From: an uncultured Granulosicoccaceae bacterium
GTDB lineage: Bacteria; Pseudomonadota; Gammaproteobacteria; Granulosicoccales; Granulosicoccaceae
Assembly: GCA_937957915.1 (NCBI GenBank)
Contig: CALGNZ010000080.1
Location: 1-63,394 of the forward strand
DNA: 63,394 nt
Direction of reading: 5' to 3'
In this document: positions 1-8,314 of the stretch, one piece after another
Layout: each line of letters starts with the position of its first letter
Numbering within the stretch: the first letter of the stretch is position 1
Program-made: the position numbers and the translations under genes
The notes under the pieces: generated by a model
Told to the model about the DNA's origin: nothing
Databases searched by the model: none
The model's input: only the letters and a program-made list of their open reading frames with translations

Positions 1-237
1 GCCTGGCCCGGCAACCCCCAGTATGCGCGCGGAATCGGTTTGGAAAACGTATGAAGACATCCGTTTCACCTGATCGATGATGCTTGCCATTGTGTCGCCC
101 AGGTGATTGATCACGATGGAATTGGCAAAAGCTACCGGCGCGGGAATGGGAACAGGGCCAGCACCCATCATGAGCAGGGGTTCGTCTGGCAGTATGTCGG
201 ACAATGGCTTGATGTCCGAAGGAGGTAAAATGGTCAT
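1..237 (-). CDS. PLP-dependent aminotransferase, alanine/serine-glyoxylate type (partial)
   Basis: Only the first 79 residues are in the window; the gene runs off the left edge. The N-terminus has LLMMGAGPVPIPAPV followed by a stretch ending VFQTDSARILGVAGPG. This matches the start of class V aminotransferases of the alanine-glyoxylate/serine-glyoxylate group, which typically show a GPGPVNVP-like segment and then a YVFQT segment before the PLP-phosphate loop. The family transfers an amino group to glyoxylate in the cytoplasm. The ATG at 237 lacks a strong ribosome binding site, so an internal start is possible. The catalytic lysine lies outside the window, so substrate cannot be judged. Confidence 0.8.
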   Translation of the reverse strand, partial: MTILPPSDIKPLSDILPDEPLLMMGAGPVPIPAPVAFANSIVINHLGDTMASIIDQVKRMSSYVFQTDSARILGVAGPG

Positions 238-314
238 GAATGTGAGGACTATGGGGCAGGAATTGTCGTAGATGCGAAGTTTACTTTGTATTTTGCGAAA
301 TCGGCTAGTACTTT

Positions 315-344
315 TTGAAATATCTGTCGGCTGGTTGGTACAAG
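315..344 (+). promoter_or_regulatory. Candidate sigma-70 promoter
   Basis: TTGAAA at 315-320 and TACAAG at 339-344 are separated by 18 bp. This predicts a transcript starting near 351 and running toward the hairpin and T-run at 440-464. The -10 matches consensus in four of six positions, so the call is tentative. Confidence 0.3.
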
Positions 345-350
345 TGCCCT

Positions 351-464
351 GTGAATATTTTGTGAAAAACCGTGCTCGGTCTGGTCACGTCCGCATCACA
401 GCGGATGAGCTAAACTGCAATCTCAAGTTCCCCTGTTGAGCCGCCCGCTGGCGGCTTCTTTTTT
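351..464 (+). ncRNA. Possible small RNA ending in an intrinsic terminator
   Basis: The 490-bp stretch between the aminotransferase start (237) and the response regulator start (730) has no convincing gene. It does contain a plus-strand promoter candidate, a stem-loop TCCGC/GCGGA at 390-405, and a strong hairpin followed by a T-run at 440-464. Together these would define an RNA of about 115 nt. The terminator would stop plus-strand transcripts although no plus-strand gene lies upstream in the window, so something other than a known mRNA may end here. The segment 465-729 shows nothing else I can name. This is an inference from layout only. Confidence 0.3.
440..464 (+). terminator. Intrinsic terminator
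   Basis: GCCGCC (440-445), loop CGCT and GGCGGC (450-455) form a GC-rich stem followed by TTCTTTTTT (456-464). This is a textbook rho-independent terminator on the plus strand, upstream of the response regulator gene. Confidence 0.75.
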
Positions 465-729
465 CGCCGGGGAGTGTCCAGCGATTTTGTGCGTGTTTAA
501 GCGAGCGCGTATCGCATGCCTGCAATTATTGGAGTCGCGGGTTTTCCGGATACGCGGGTTTTCTGGATCAAGGCCGCTAGAGATTCTGTCGGATTTAAGT
601 TGATTACTCTGGCTACGGCATCCGCATCATATCGTTCGCACATTGCCGTGTTCATGCGTCGACTTGCAGGCTTCAACCAATCACATCCTGCACTCGACAG
701 ATATAGTCTTTTTCAGGGACTGGTTACCT

Positions 730-1440
730 ATGCAGACAATCGAGAACACCAGGGTGTTACTGGTCGAAGACCATCGAGACCTGGCAGAGACGATCCTCGA
801 TTTCCTCGAGTCGATGGGCTGCATAGTCGATTACGCGGCTGATGGAATGTCTGGTCTGCATTTGGCCCGCACTGAATCCTTCGATGTAATACTTCTCGAC
901 GTTATGTTACCGGGGATGGATGGATTGAAACTCTGCAAGCGCTTGCGCGAGCAGCACGAGTCGACCGTGCCGATCCTGATGACGACCGCTCGCGATGAGT
1001 TGAACGACAAACTGGCAGGCTTTGAGTCTGGCGCTGACGATTACCTGGTAAAGCCGTTTGATTTGCCCGAACTGGTTGCCAGAATTCAATCGCTTGTCAG
1101 GCGAAATCGCGGTCAGATCACCAACAGCAAATTGCAGGTCGCGGATTTGATTCTGGATCCGGGTACGCGAACCGTGACGCGGCAGGACGTACCACTCACG
1201 TTGACTCCGGCCGGCTTCCAGATTCTGACGCTGTTGATGCAAAACACCCATCGTGTAGTGACGCGCGAGGAAATTGAACAGTCGCTCTGGGGTGACGAGC
1301 CACCGGCCAGTGATACGCTGCGCAGTCAGATCTATAAATTACGCAAGCAGGTTGATAAACCTTTCGAGCAGCCTCTGATCATGACTTCTCAGGGAACCGG
1401 CTACCGTATCATTGATGCGACAGCAGGCAATTTGGGTTAG
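730..1440 (+). CDS. OmpR/PhoB-family response regulator
   Basis: This is a 236-residue two-component response regulator. The receiver domain (about residues 7-120) has the acidic pair in LLVEDHRD, the phospho-acceptor Asp57 in LLDVMLPGMDG and the conserved Lys in YLVKPFDLPEL. A winged-helix DNA-binding domain follows (about 135-232), with LTPAGFQILTLLMQ and a C-terminal hairpin ending GTGYRI. The start at 730 places VLLVEDH near residue 8 as in the family; the frame stays open upstream to 643, but that would add an unrelated 29-residue extension. The presumed partner kinase is the next gene but on the opposite strand, tail to tail. The signal sensed is unknown. Confidence 0.9.
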   Translation: MQTIENTRVLLVEDHRDLAETILDFLESMGCIVDYAADGMSGLHLARTESFDVILLDVMLPGMDGLKLCKRLREQHESTVPILMTTARDELNDKLAGFESGADDYLVKPFDLPELVARIQSLVRRNRGQITNSKLQVADLILDPGTRTVTRQDVPLTLTPAGFQILTLLMQNTHRVVTREEIEQSLWGDEPPASDTLRSQIYKLRKQVDKPFEQPLIMTSQGTGYRIIDATAGNLG

Positions 1441-1564
1441 GTAGTCGTTTGGCGGTTAACCAAATCGGCAGTGTATTTGAGGTAATTGCCTTGGAAGTAA
1501 ATGTGTTGAAGATGATTGCGTTTGGTAGTTATCAACACGACAACGTGCAACTGCGAACTACAGA

Positions 1565-2920
1565 TTACGCGGCGTCGCGAGCTTTATCATCAAAGCTAAT
1601 GGTAAATCTTGATCCGTTGCCGGGCGCACTGCTGAGTTGTACTTGCCATCCGTAATTTGTACAGGTTTGCTGGACAATAGCGAGGCCCAGCCCCTGATGT
1701 TCTGATTGATTTGAGTTGGCCCGGTAGAAGGGTTCGAACGCGCGCCGCTGCTGATCCGGGTTCATGCCAATGCCAGAGTCTTCAACAGTAACCGATTGCT
1801 TGTGTACGGTAACGGTAATTGTACCTTCTTCGGTATAGTTAAAAGCATTGCCTATGATATTGCCTAGTACGATAGCCAAAACTGATTCAGGTGCGTTAAT
1901 CTCTAAGCGGTTTTGATGATCGATTCTTGATAACACCGTGTTTGAGGGGTGTAGCTCCTGTTGCTGTTTGAGTAGCTGGTCGAGTAGATCATTAATTTGC
2001 GTCGCGCTGTTGCTGTCAGTGTTTTTCTGTTCGCGAGCGAGCAGTAGCAAGGTGTTTATCAGGTCACCCATATGTTTGCAGGTGCGCTTGATTCTCGATA
2101 CCGCGCGACCAGAGGGGCCATCCAGTTGCAGTAGCTCCAGCGACGAAACAGACCCCTGAATGACTGCCAGCGGTGTGCGTAGTTCGTGTGAAGCGTAGCG
2201 GGTAAAGTTACGCTCCCGGTCTATCGACGCGCGCGAACGCTCGACAAAATGATCCAGTGCTTCGATCAATATTTGAGTTTCGGAACTCTCCGAGCCTTCG
2301 ACGCCGGTCAGGTTGAGTTCTGTTGCATCTCGGTTGTTGAAATCAAAGTTCTCAATAACATTGGCAAGTCGTGAGATTGGCGATACAGCGCGTTTGGACA
2401 TCAGGTACGCGACATAGGCAAGTGCGTACATCGTTAACAGAACCAGCAACAACGGCAGAATACCAAAATAGAAGGCGAGGTTGCTGACAGCGCCGTCTTC
2501 GAACAAAAGGTAGAGCCGTTCACCCTGGCGTTCACTCACATGCACAATCTGGTGCTGATCGTTTTTCTTCAAACGATGCTGGCCTGGTGCCAGATCAACC
2601 AGGTTGGCCGGCACTTGTCTCTTTTGGTCTGAGGACAGATAGGCTGTCAAATTAAGCGTGTCAGGTAGTGCAATACCGTCGACCTCCATACGGCGAGTCC
2701 AGTAGTAGTCTGCTTCGCCACGCAGTGCCTTGTTCACTAGTAATCGTTCGGCGATAAAGCTTGCGGCGTAGACACTGATGATCGTGACAATGCTAATGAA
2801 CAGCAGTTGCAGAATAAAAACAGTCAGCAGGCGCGATTGCACGCGATTGCGTCCAGCGAAATTAAGGGGGCTGGTGAGCGCATCTCTTATTGCGCTGTTA
2901 AACGCAGGGAATTTGAACAT
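1565..2920 (-). CDS. Membrane sensor histidine kinase
   Basis: This 451-residue sensor kinase has two membrane helices (about residues 30-55 and 155-180) flanking a small periplasmic domain, then a HAMP-like linker. The dimerisation/phospho-acceptor box is SHELRTPLAV with His245. The N-box is NIIGNAFNYTEEG, the G1 box is VEDSGIGM and the G2 box is GLGLAIVQQ, so it looks catalytically complete. It most likely phosphorylates the OmpR-type regulator encoded convergently at 730-1440, since no other two-component gene is near. Convergent arrangement is less usual than a shared operon and implies separate promoters. The gene's own upstream region is 2921-3232. Confidence 0.9.
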   Translation of the reverse strand: MFKFPAFNSAIRDALTSPLNFAGRNRVQSRLLTVFILQLLFISIVTIISVYAASFIAERLLVNKALRGEADYYWTRRMEVDGIALPDTLNLTAYLSSDQKRQVPANLVDLAPGQHRLKKNDQHQIVHVSERQGERLYLLFEDGAVSNLAFYFGILPLLLVLLTMYALAYVAYLMSKRAVSPISRLANVIENFDFNNRDATELNLTGVEGSESSETQILIEALDHFVERSRASIDRERNFTRYASHELRTPLAVIQGSVSSLELLQLDGPSGRAVSRIKRTCKHMGDLINTLLLLAREQKNTDSNSATQINDLLDQLLKQQQELHPSNTVLSRIDHQNRLEINAPESVLAIVLGNIIGNAFNYTEEGTITVTVHKQSVTVEDSGIGMNPDQQRRAFEPFYRANSNQSEHQGLGLAIVQQTCTNYGWQVQLSSAPGNGSRFTISFDDKARDAA

Positions 2921-3232
2921 TTATTGTCTCGTATAGCGACGCAACACTGTGCAGGCCTGTGCCCTTGCGCAACTCGAATTAGGCCGGGGCCGAGTGCAGC
3001 TCGATTAAGTCGGCATTTACGTAAAACCTGAAAAACCCGGGGCCCTGTCTCATTCACTGGCCGGGCGTGGAGCAGTTGCGATAGATTAATCTTGACGGTG
3101 GACCGTGCAGTTACGTCGATGGTCTGCAGATCGATTGGTTATAATAACAAATCGCGTGGCTGATAAACGGCCAGCGGGTTCGGTACGCTGGTTTTTACCA
3201 GTGTCACTCATCTAACAGATCGGAAACTGCCC
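2921..3232. promoter_or_regulatory. Divergent intergenic region, kinase / aldo-keto reductase
   Basis: This 312-bp gap separates divergent genes. A perfect TATAAT lies at 3140-3145 on the plus strand, about 90 bp before the reductase start, but I see no good -35 box at the expected distance. No RNA gene or repeat is evident. Confidence 0.35.
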
Positions 3233-4240
3233 ATGCAATCGGCTGCAAAAGAATCAACCATGGCTCAGCGTCAAATCGGGTCTCTGCAGGTATCGGCCGT
3301 GGGGCTTGGCTGTATGAATATGTCATCTGGTTATGGACCGGCAGATGATAAGGAGTCAGTGAAGCTGCTCAACAAGGCAATTGATCTTGGTTGCACCTTT
3401 CTGGACACCGCCGAGCTGTACGGATTCGGCCACAACGAAGAATTAATCGGTAAAGCTGTTGCCAGCCGCCGTGCCGAGTTTGTGCTGGCAACCAAGTGCG
3501 GGCTGTCAAAAAAGGGCATAAACGGTAACCCGGATGTCATCGAGCAAAGTTGCAACGATAGCCTTAATCGGCTGCAGACCGATGTTATCGATCTTTACTA
3601 TTTGCATCGAGTGGACCCTGCGTACCCTATCGAAGAGACCGTCGGGGCGATGGCTCGATTAGTTGAGCAGGGCAAGGTCAGGGAGCTTGGCTTGTCGGAG
3701 GTCTGTAGCGAAAACCTGCGTAAGGCCCATGCAGCACATCCAATAGCAGCGCTTCAATCCGAGTATTCGCTCTGGTCGCGGACCCCGGAACGCGGCATTC
3801 TTGATGTGTGCGATGAACTGGGTGTTGTGATGGTGCCATTTTCACCGTTGGCCAGAGCTTTTTTAACCGGTGCAGCTAAAGATGTTACGCAGTTACCTGA
3901 CGATGATTTACGCTGCACCATAGCGCGTCCGCGTTTTGAGCCAGAGGCGTTCGCAAGTAATAGTCGATTGTTAGTGCCGTTTGCAGAAATTGCACAGAAA
4001 AACGACTGCACGATGGCACAGTTGGCACTGGCCTGGCTGCTGGCACAGCGGCAAAAAAATATGGTGCCGATTCCCGGTACCAAGCACATGGAGTACATGA
4101 TAGAGAATGCTGGTGCGAGCGCAGTAGAACTCGACGCCGCTACGGTTGCCGAACTGGATCAGCTGATCAACGAAGACACCGTTATTGGCGATCGTTACGT
4201 GGCAGCGCGCATGGCCGAGGCCGACTCAGAACGCGATTGA
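3233..4240 (+). CDS. Aldo/keto reductase
   Basis: This is a 335-residue NADPH-dependent aldo/keto reductase of the YajO/AKR13-like group, expected to reduce aldehydes or ketones in the cytoplasm. The catalytic tetrad is visible: Asp58 and Tyr63 in FLDTAELYG, Lys88 in LATKCG and His125 in LYYLHRVDP. The C-terminal cofactor-binding part contains VPIPGTKHMEYMIENAGA. The ATG at 3233 has a weak GGAA upstream; the ATG at 3260 gives MAQRQIGSLQVSAVGLG, closer to the usual family start, so the first nine residues may be untranslated. It appears monocistronic and the natural substrate cannot be told. Confidence 0.9.
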   Translation: MQSAAKESTMAQRQIGSLQVSAVGLGCMNMSSGYGPADDKESVKLLNKAIDLGCTFLDTAELYGFGHNEELIGKAVASRRAEFVLATKCGLSKKGINGNPDVIEQSCNDSLNRLQTDVIDLYYLHRVDPAYPIEETVGAMARLVEQGKVRELGLSEVCSENLRKAHAAHPIAALQSEYSLWSRTPERGILDVCDELGVVMVPFSPLARAFLTGAAKDVTQLPDDDLRCTIARPRFEPEAFASNSRLLVPFAEIAQKNDCTMAQLALAWLLAQRQKNMVPIPGTKHMEYMIENAGASAVELDAATVAELDQLINEDTVIGDRYVAARMAEADSERD

Positions 4241-4329
4241 ACGTTGCAGGTTGCGTGGAGGTGAATTGAAGTTTGTTGGATTAAAACCATAGCTGAGCCG
4301 CGAGCCGGCAAAGGGGGCAGGTATATCCG

Positions 4330-4356
4330 TTCACGTTTTTAATCTGACAACGTGAA
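4330..4356. promoter_or_regulatory. 8-bp inverted repeat upstream of metallopeptidase gene
   Basis: TTCACGTT (4330-4337) and AACGTGAA (4349-4356) are perfect inverted arms with an 11-nt centre, in the 229-bp gap between the reductase and the next gene. It could be an operator or the terminator of the reductase gene. There is no T-run after it, which favours an operator. Confidence 0.3.
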
Positions 4357-4469
4357 TTGCATCCTAATAAAACTGGTATTGCGGGCGACATAATCGCCTG
4401 TGTCGGCTATCGGCATGGCGAAACCCTGCAACACTGCACGTTTCGACCAAACACTGGAAGGATGTATCA

Positions 4470-5873
4470 ATGTCGTTTGTCTCTGCCACTACTGGCCGAC
4501 TGAGTTTGTTGCTGTCGACTCTACTGTTATTGTCGAGCTGTGCAACAACTCCTCAGCAGCCTGGCTATTCGCTGCAACAGAATGAGGTTAGGCAGTGGTA
4601 TTCGCAAGCACGTGAATTAGTGCAAACACGCCGTGGTGTTGATTTGCAGCAGGTGACTCTGTCGACAGTAAGCAGTCGCGAAATGCTGTTTGTACTGTCT
4701 GATCTTTATGGCAAAAAGCTTGATCCGAGTATGACGGCTGACATGCGTGTTCGTGTTTTTGCAGACAGAGCTTTTGCAGAGGTTGGTTTTCTGCAGGCGG
4801 TGTACGATCCGTTCGCCAAGCGAATTGTTGTAAATGAAGAAAACCTCTCTCGCTTTATTGCGCGCCTGACCCGAAACGGCGCAGGTGCACGTGAAGCCGC
4901 ACTGACTGTGCTGATACACGAACTGGTGCACGCCGCAGATGATGCGGAGTTTGATTTTATCGCGGTCGAGAAACGTCACGCTGGCGATGCGCTGGGCGTC
5001 TACATGATGGCAGAAGGCCATGCCGAGTTGCAGACTGAAATGTTCTGTGTTGAGGCCGGGTGCTCGTCTGCGTTTGCGATGGCCCGATCAGATTATCTGG
5101 CGCCCGACCCACAACGCGTTAGTGCCGAAACTGTTCATGCGGTGCGAAGCAGCAACATGTTGTTGTTATACGGACAAAGCCAGGAGTTTCTGAAAGCACT
5201 GCAAGCGCGTGATAGCAGCGGCAGTTTGATTCGAGAAGCGATGTTGTCACCACCGGGGAGTCCGCTGGATTTTTTTGACCCGGCCTCGTACCCCGATAAA
5301 CCAAGATCAAACAGCCGAGATAACATCTACCAGGTACTGGATGCTGTGGCACTCGAGAAGAATGGCCACGCATTGTTAAAAGTCCCTGCGTCGCCGTACG
5401 ACGATACGGTTATACCGTTGGCACAGCAGCATCGTGTTGCATTTGTCCGCCAACAGCGCCAGCTTGTGGATGGCGCAGGGAAAATGATTTTTATTAATCA
5501 ACACGAACGCGAGGCGTCAGGCGTGTCTGTCTATTTGTTTGAGGCAAGCGGGCCTCAGGCAGTGCAGGAGAAATGGCGTGAGTTTGAGTCGCAGCACCGT
5601 GGTTTTCTATCTGAGCTAAAGAAGTATGGAATACGCGCGCGTCATATTGATGTCGATAACAGCGATGGCTCAGTGGTGCTTCCGGCACGGGCGAAAATAA
5701 ATACGGCACAAATTGAAAACCGGGAAACGGGTGAGCAGGTGCACTTGTACAATTCTCTTTATATCGACGGTAATTTCCTGATTGCCGTATCCAATGCAGA
5801 TGATCTGGCGTTGAACAAAACGGCCATGCTCGAAGTAATCGGCCAGTTGCGTAAAGTGCGTCAGGGTAGTTGA
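4470..5873 (+). CDS. Lipoprotein with HExxH zinc-peptidase motif
   Basis: This 467-residue protein starts with a lipoprotein signal peptide (LLLLSSC, lipidated Cys24). A GGAAGGA ribosome binding site at 4456-4462 fixes the ATG at 4470. The central region has LIHELVHAAD (His150, Glu151, His154) and, about 30 residues on, AEGHAELQTEM with Glu182. That is the arrangement of a gluzincin-type metallopeptidase with a downstream glutamate ligand. The C-terminal 150 residues show no motif I recognise. It is probably anchored in the outer membrane facing the periplasm. I cannot name a family; activity is inferred from the motif only. Confidence 0.75.
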   Translation: MSFVSATTGRLSLLLSTLLLLSSCATTPQQPGYSLQQNEVRQWYSQARELVQTRRGVDLQQVTLSTVSSREMLFVLSDLYGKKLDPSMTADMRVRVFADRAFAEVGFLQAVYDPFAKRIVVNEENLSRFIARLTRNGAGAREAALTVLIHELVHAADDAEFDFIAVEKRHAGDALGVYMMAEGHAELQTEMFCVEAGCSSAFAMARSDYLAPDPQRVSAETVHAVRSSNMLLLYGQSQEFLKALQARDSSGSLIREAMLSPPGSPLDFFDPASYPDKPRSNSRDNIYQVLDAVALEKNGHALLKVPASPYDDTVIPLAQQHRVAFVRQQRQLVDGAGKMIFINQHEREASGVSVYLFEASGPQAVQEKWREFESQHRGFLSELKKYGIRARHIDVDNSDGSVVLPARAKINTAQIENRETGEQVHLYNSLYIDGNFLIAVSNADDLALNKTAMLEVIGQLRKVRQGS

Positions 5874-5912
5874 TAGTCACGCAGACTGATTGGTGAGGTA
5901 ATACCCGGCGTA

Positions 5913-6428
5913 TCACAATACCCGCAGCCGGTTTCTGCAATCCCTGCTTGCACGGATGATTTGATCATATTCCGCACGCCCGGTGTTTTGTGACGCCTTG
6001 GCCTGTCGATCATACAATACAACGTTGACAGTGGCCGCCAGATTAAGGCTGCTTCGGGCAGGGATAAAAACCACAGAGTCAGCGCGATTGACCGTGTCCT
6101 GCGACAGGGTTCCGTCTTCCGGGCCGAATAGATAAGCAGCCCGTGCCGGATGAACGAAATGTGGCAAAGCAATAGCGCCAACAGCCAGTTCAATGCAAAC
6201 GATGGTGTAGTCCGCAGGAATCAGTTCGAATAGGTCTTCTGCATGGTTGAGTGGCAGGGTAACGGCGGCGTTGCTGGTGTCGGTTTGAAAGCGTGCAGCA
6301 CGATCGTAGCGAGTGCCGGTATAGATGATTTCATCAGCATCAAAACAGTGTGAGGCACGCACCACTGCTCCTACGTTTGTCGGATTTTTCGGATTGACCA
6401 ATCCTACGATTGCAGAGCCCTGGTTCAT
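5913..6428 (-). CDS. SPOUT (SpoU/TrmH) RNA methyltransferase
   Basis: This 171-residue protein has the three SpoU motifs: NPTNVGAVVRAS near the N-terminus, LFGPEDGTLS in the middle and IPARSSLNLAATVNVVLYD near the C-terminus. These form the knotted AdoMet site of 2'-O-ribose methyltransferases, so it should methylate a tRNA or rRNA nucleotide. The length fits the short single-domain TrmL-like class. The ATG at 6428 gives MNQGSAIVGLVNPKNPTNVG; a GTG at 6437 directly follows the stop of the upstream gene and is an alternative. It is the last gene of the minus-strand run starting with the FAD subunit, probably by read-through rather than shared function. Confidence 0.88.
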   Translation of the reverse strand: MNQGSAIVGLVNPKNPTNVGAVVRASHCFDADEIIYTGTRYDRAARFQTDTSNAAVTLPLNHAEDLFELIPADYTIVCIELAVGAIALPHFVHPARAAYLFGPEDGTLSQDTVNRADSVVFIPARSSLNLAATVNVVLYDRQAKASQNTGRAEYDQIIRASRDCRNRLRVL

Positions 6429-6437
6429 ATTTATCAC

Positions 6438-7949
6438 TCAGCGACTGTCGTCATTTGTGTGTGTGGCTGTCGTCATTTGCGTGTGTGTGGGCGGCGTGTC
6501 TGCGAGACTTGCAAGTTCGGCAATGGTTACCGGCTTTAAGGGAGAGCGAACCCGAAAGGTGCCGATTGTTTCTGCGGGAAGGTTGCTTTCACGGGCAATA
6601 ATATTTGCTACGGTTAATCCGCAATAGCGACCCTGACACGGGCCCATGCCACAGCGAGTATAGGCCTTTGTCTGATTGGGACCAGTACAGCCCAGTTCGA
6701 CACAACGCTTTATTTCAGCGGCGGTTACCTGTTCGCAGCGACACACGATAGTATTATCTGCAACGGGCTCTGTGGTTATTAGTGGCGGGTAGAGTCTGGC
6801 CAGAAATCTTTGGAACTGCCTTGCTCTGCCCACAGCGTTTATTTGTCGTTGTCGATTTTTGCTCTGGCCCTCGGTGTCATATCCAAGTGACTTCAACGCC
6901 GTGAGTGAGGCCAGCTTGCCATGCTGCGCAGAGGCCTCTGCGCCAATAATACCGCTGCCGTCGCCTGCAATGCTTATGTTGGACTGTGAGCTGACAGCGC
7001 CATCGTTGATTGCAGGTTCATGGTAGTGATGGACACTATTCCATTGATGCCGCAACTGCAGCGAGCGGCTAATGTGCGTATTCGGAATAACACCATCGTG
7101 CATAAAAACGAAGTCGCAGTCGATATTGATCTGCTTGCCACCAGTGTAATGACATCGAACACCGCTGGCACGGGAGTCGCCTAGAATCTCGATAGCAGAT
7201 GCACCGCTGTAACAGTTAACACCCGCGCGTTTTATTTGCGACAGCATTGACAGACCTGTTAGCAGCGGCCGATAGTAATGCAACGCAACGGGCAATAGCT
7301 CCCGAATGGCAGTGCGGTTAACGCCGTTGCCGGTATCTATCAGCGCTTTAGGCTTGCAGCCTGATCTGATCAGTTGGGTGGCAAAGTAGTAAAGCAATGG
7401 ACCGGTTCCGATCAGTACCGAGTTGTCTGTTGCCAGCCCGTCGGTTTTCAGTAAGATTTGTCCGGCACCTGCAGTAAGAACCCCTGGCAGGGTCCATCCG
7501 GGCAAGGGCATCGGTCGTTCCATTGCGCCGCTAGCAATAATGATATGGCGTCCGCTAATACGACTGGCGTGTTGTTGCCGAGAGTAAGTGACTACGCCAT
7601 CTTCGCCATTTAGGCCTACATGCCACACACAGGCTCCGTGCACGGTGTGCACGTTTGCCGCTGACAGTTTTTCAATGAGTGGCAAGCCGCTGAAGTACGC
7701 TTTGCCGAGTATTTCTATGGCCTGTTTGCCTGCTGTATTTTTCCACGCGCCACTGTCTCCGTTAACCCTGTTTGTCGGGCCTGCTCGAGACAGTGAACGA
7801 TAGATTTGTCCGCCTGCAGTTGGCTGCTCGTCGAGCAGACACACAGAGCATCCAAAATCAGCGGCAGTGGTTGCCGCTGCCATTCCGGCGGGGCCGGCTC
7901 CGATAACAATTAACTCAAACGATGAGTCTGCGGCTGCGTTCGCGGTCAT
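6438..7949 (-). CDS. Amine dehydrogenase alpha subunit: NAD(P)/FAD oxidoreductase with BFD-like domain
   Basis: This 503-residue flavoprotein begins with the dinucleotide fold VIGAGPAGMAAATTAA and has a second nucleotide-binding region in the middle. Its C-terminus (about 395-445) carries a four-cysteine BFD-like [2Fe-2S] domain: VCRCEQ, then RCGMGPCQGRYCG. This architecture is typical of OoxA, HcnB and the alpha subunit of D-hydroxyproline dehydrogenase. The ATG overlaps the stop of the gamma gene as ATGA, indicating translational coupling. With its two upstream neighbours it should form a membrane-associated dehydrogenase that oxidises an amino acid or opine and passes electrons through FAD and iron-sulfur centres. 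The substrate cannot be assigned from sequence. Confidence 0.88.
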   Translation of the reverse strand: MTANAAADSSFELIVIGAGPAGMAAATTAADFGCSVCLLDEQPTAGGQIYRSLSRAGPTNRVNGDSGAWKNTAGKQAIEILGKAYFSGLPLIEKLSAANVHTVHGACVWHVGLNGEDGVVTYSRQQHASRISGRHIIIASGAMERPMPLPGWTLPGVLTAGAGQILLKTDGLATDNSVLIGTGPLLYYFATQLIRSGCKPKALIDTGNGVNRTAIRELLPVALHYYRPLLTGLSMLSQIKRAGVNCYSGASAIEILGDSRASGVRCHYTGGKQINIDCDFVFMHDGVIPNTHISRSLQLRHQWNSVHHYHEPAINDGAVSSQSNISIAGDGSGIIGAEASAQHGKLASLTALKSLGYDTEGQSKNRQRQINAVGRARQFQRFLARLYPPLITTEPVADNTIVCRCEQVTAAEIKRCVELGCTGPNQTKAYTRCGMGPCQGRYCGLTVANIIARESNLPAETIGTFRVRSPLKPVTIAELASLADTPPTHTQMTTATHTNDDSR

Positions 7950-8314
7950 TGGCTGTTGTCGTCAGGGTCGTGCTCCGTGGTGGCAGGGGAGTCAGCATCG
8001 TGGTTGCAAAGGATCAATGGCATTACCTGCATGTCCTGCACTGCTTCAAGCATGCAGGCTTGCTGTGAGCGACCGTTTACCTGCACCAGACATTCGTAGC
8101 AGGCGCCCATCAGGCAAAACGGACCCTTGTCGATGCCACCGCGCTGACCGAACCGGATAATATTATTTAGCAGCAAGGCAGTTGCCACGGTGTCACCACG
8201 CCGTGCGGTGACTACCTGCTGATTAAACGAAAAAGTAATCTCGTCGTCTGCAGTACCTGATTGTGGTTCCGTGGTTTGCACCGATTGGTTTGCAAAGTGA
8301 AGGCGTTTAAACAT
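7946..8314 (-). CDS. Amine dehydrogenase gamma subunit: small [2Fe-2S] protein
   Basis: This 122-residue protein has a plant-type ferredoxin fold with cysteine pattern GPFCLMGACYEC and a later QQAC. It corresponds to HcnA/LhpF-type small subunits that relay electrons between the two flavoproteins. The ATG at 8314 lies inside the end of the beta gene (8-bp overlap, sequence ATGTTTAA), and its stop overlaps the alpha start (ATGA). The three subunits are therefore tightly coupled. A start at 8338 would be longer but lacks support. Gene order here is beta-gamma-alpha, unlike hcnABC. Confidence 0.87.
   Translation of the reverse strand: MFKRLHFANQSVQTTEPQSGTADDEITFSFNQQVVTARRGDTVATALLLNNIIRFGQRGGIDKGPFCLMGACYECLVQVNGRSQQACMLEAVQDMQVMPLILCNHDADSPATTEHDPDDNSQ

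Noticed and set aside
1449-1655. Short plus-strand frame between the convergent two-component genes
   Set aside because: It overlaps the end of the histidine kinase gene, has no ribosome binding site or domain, and looks like a chance frame.
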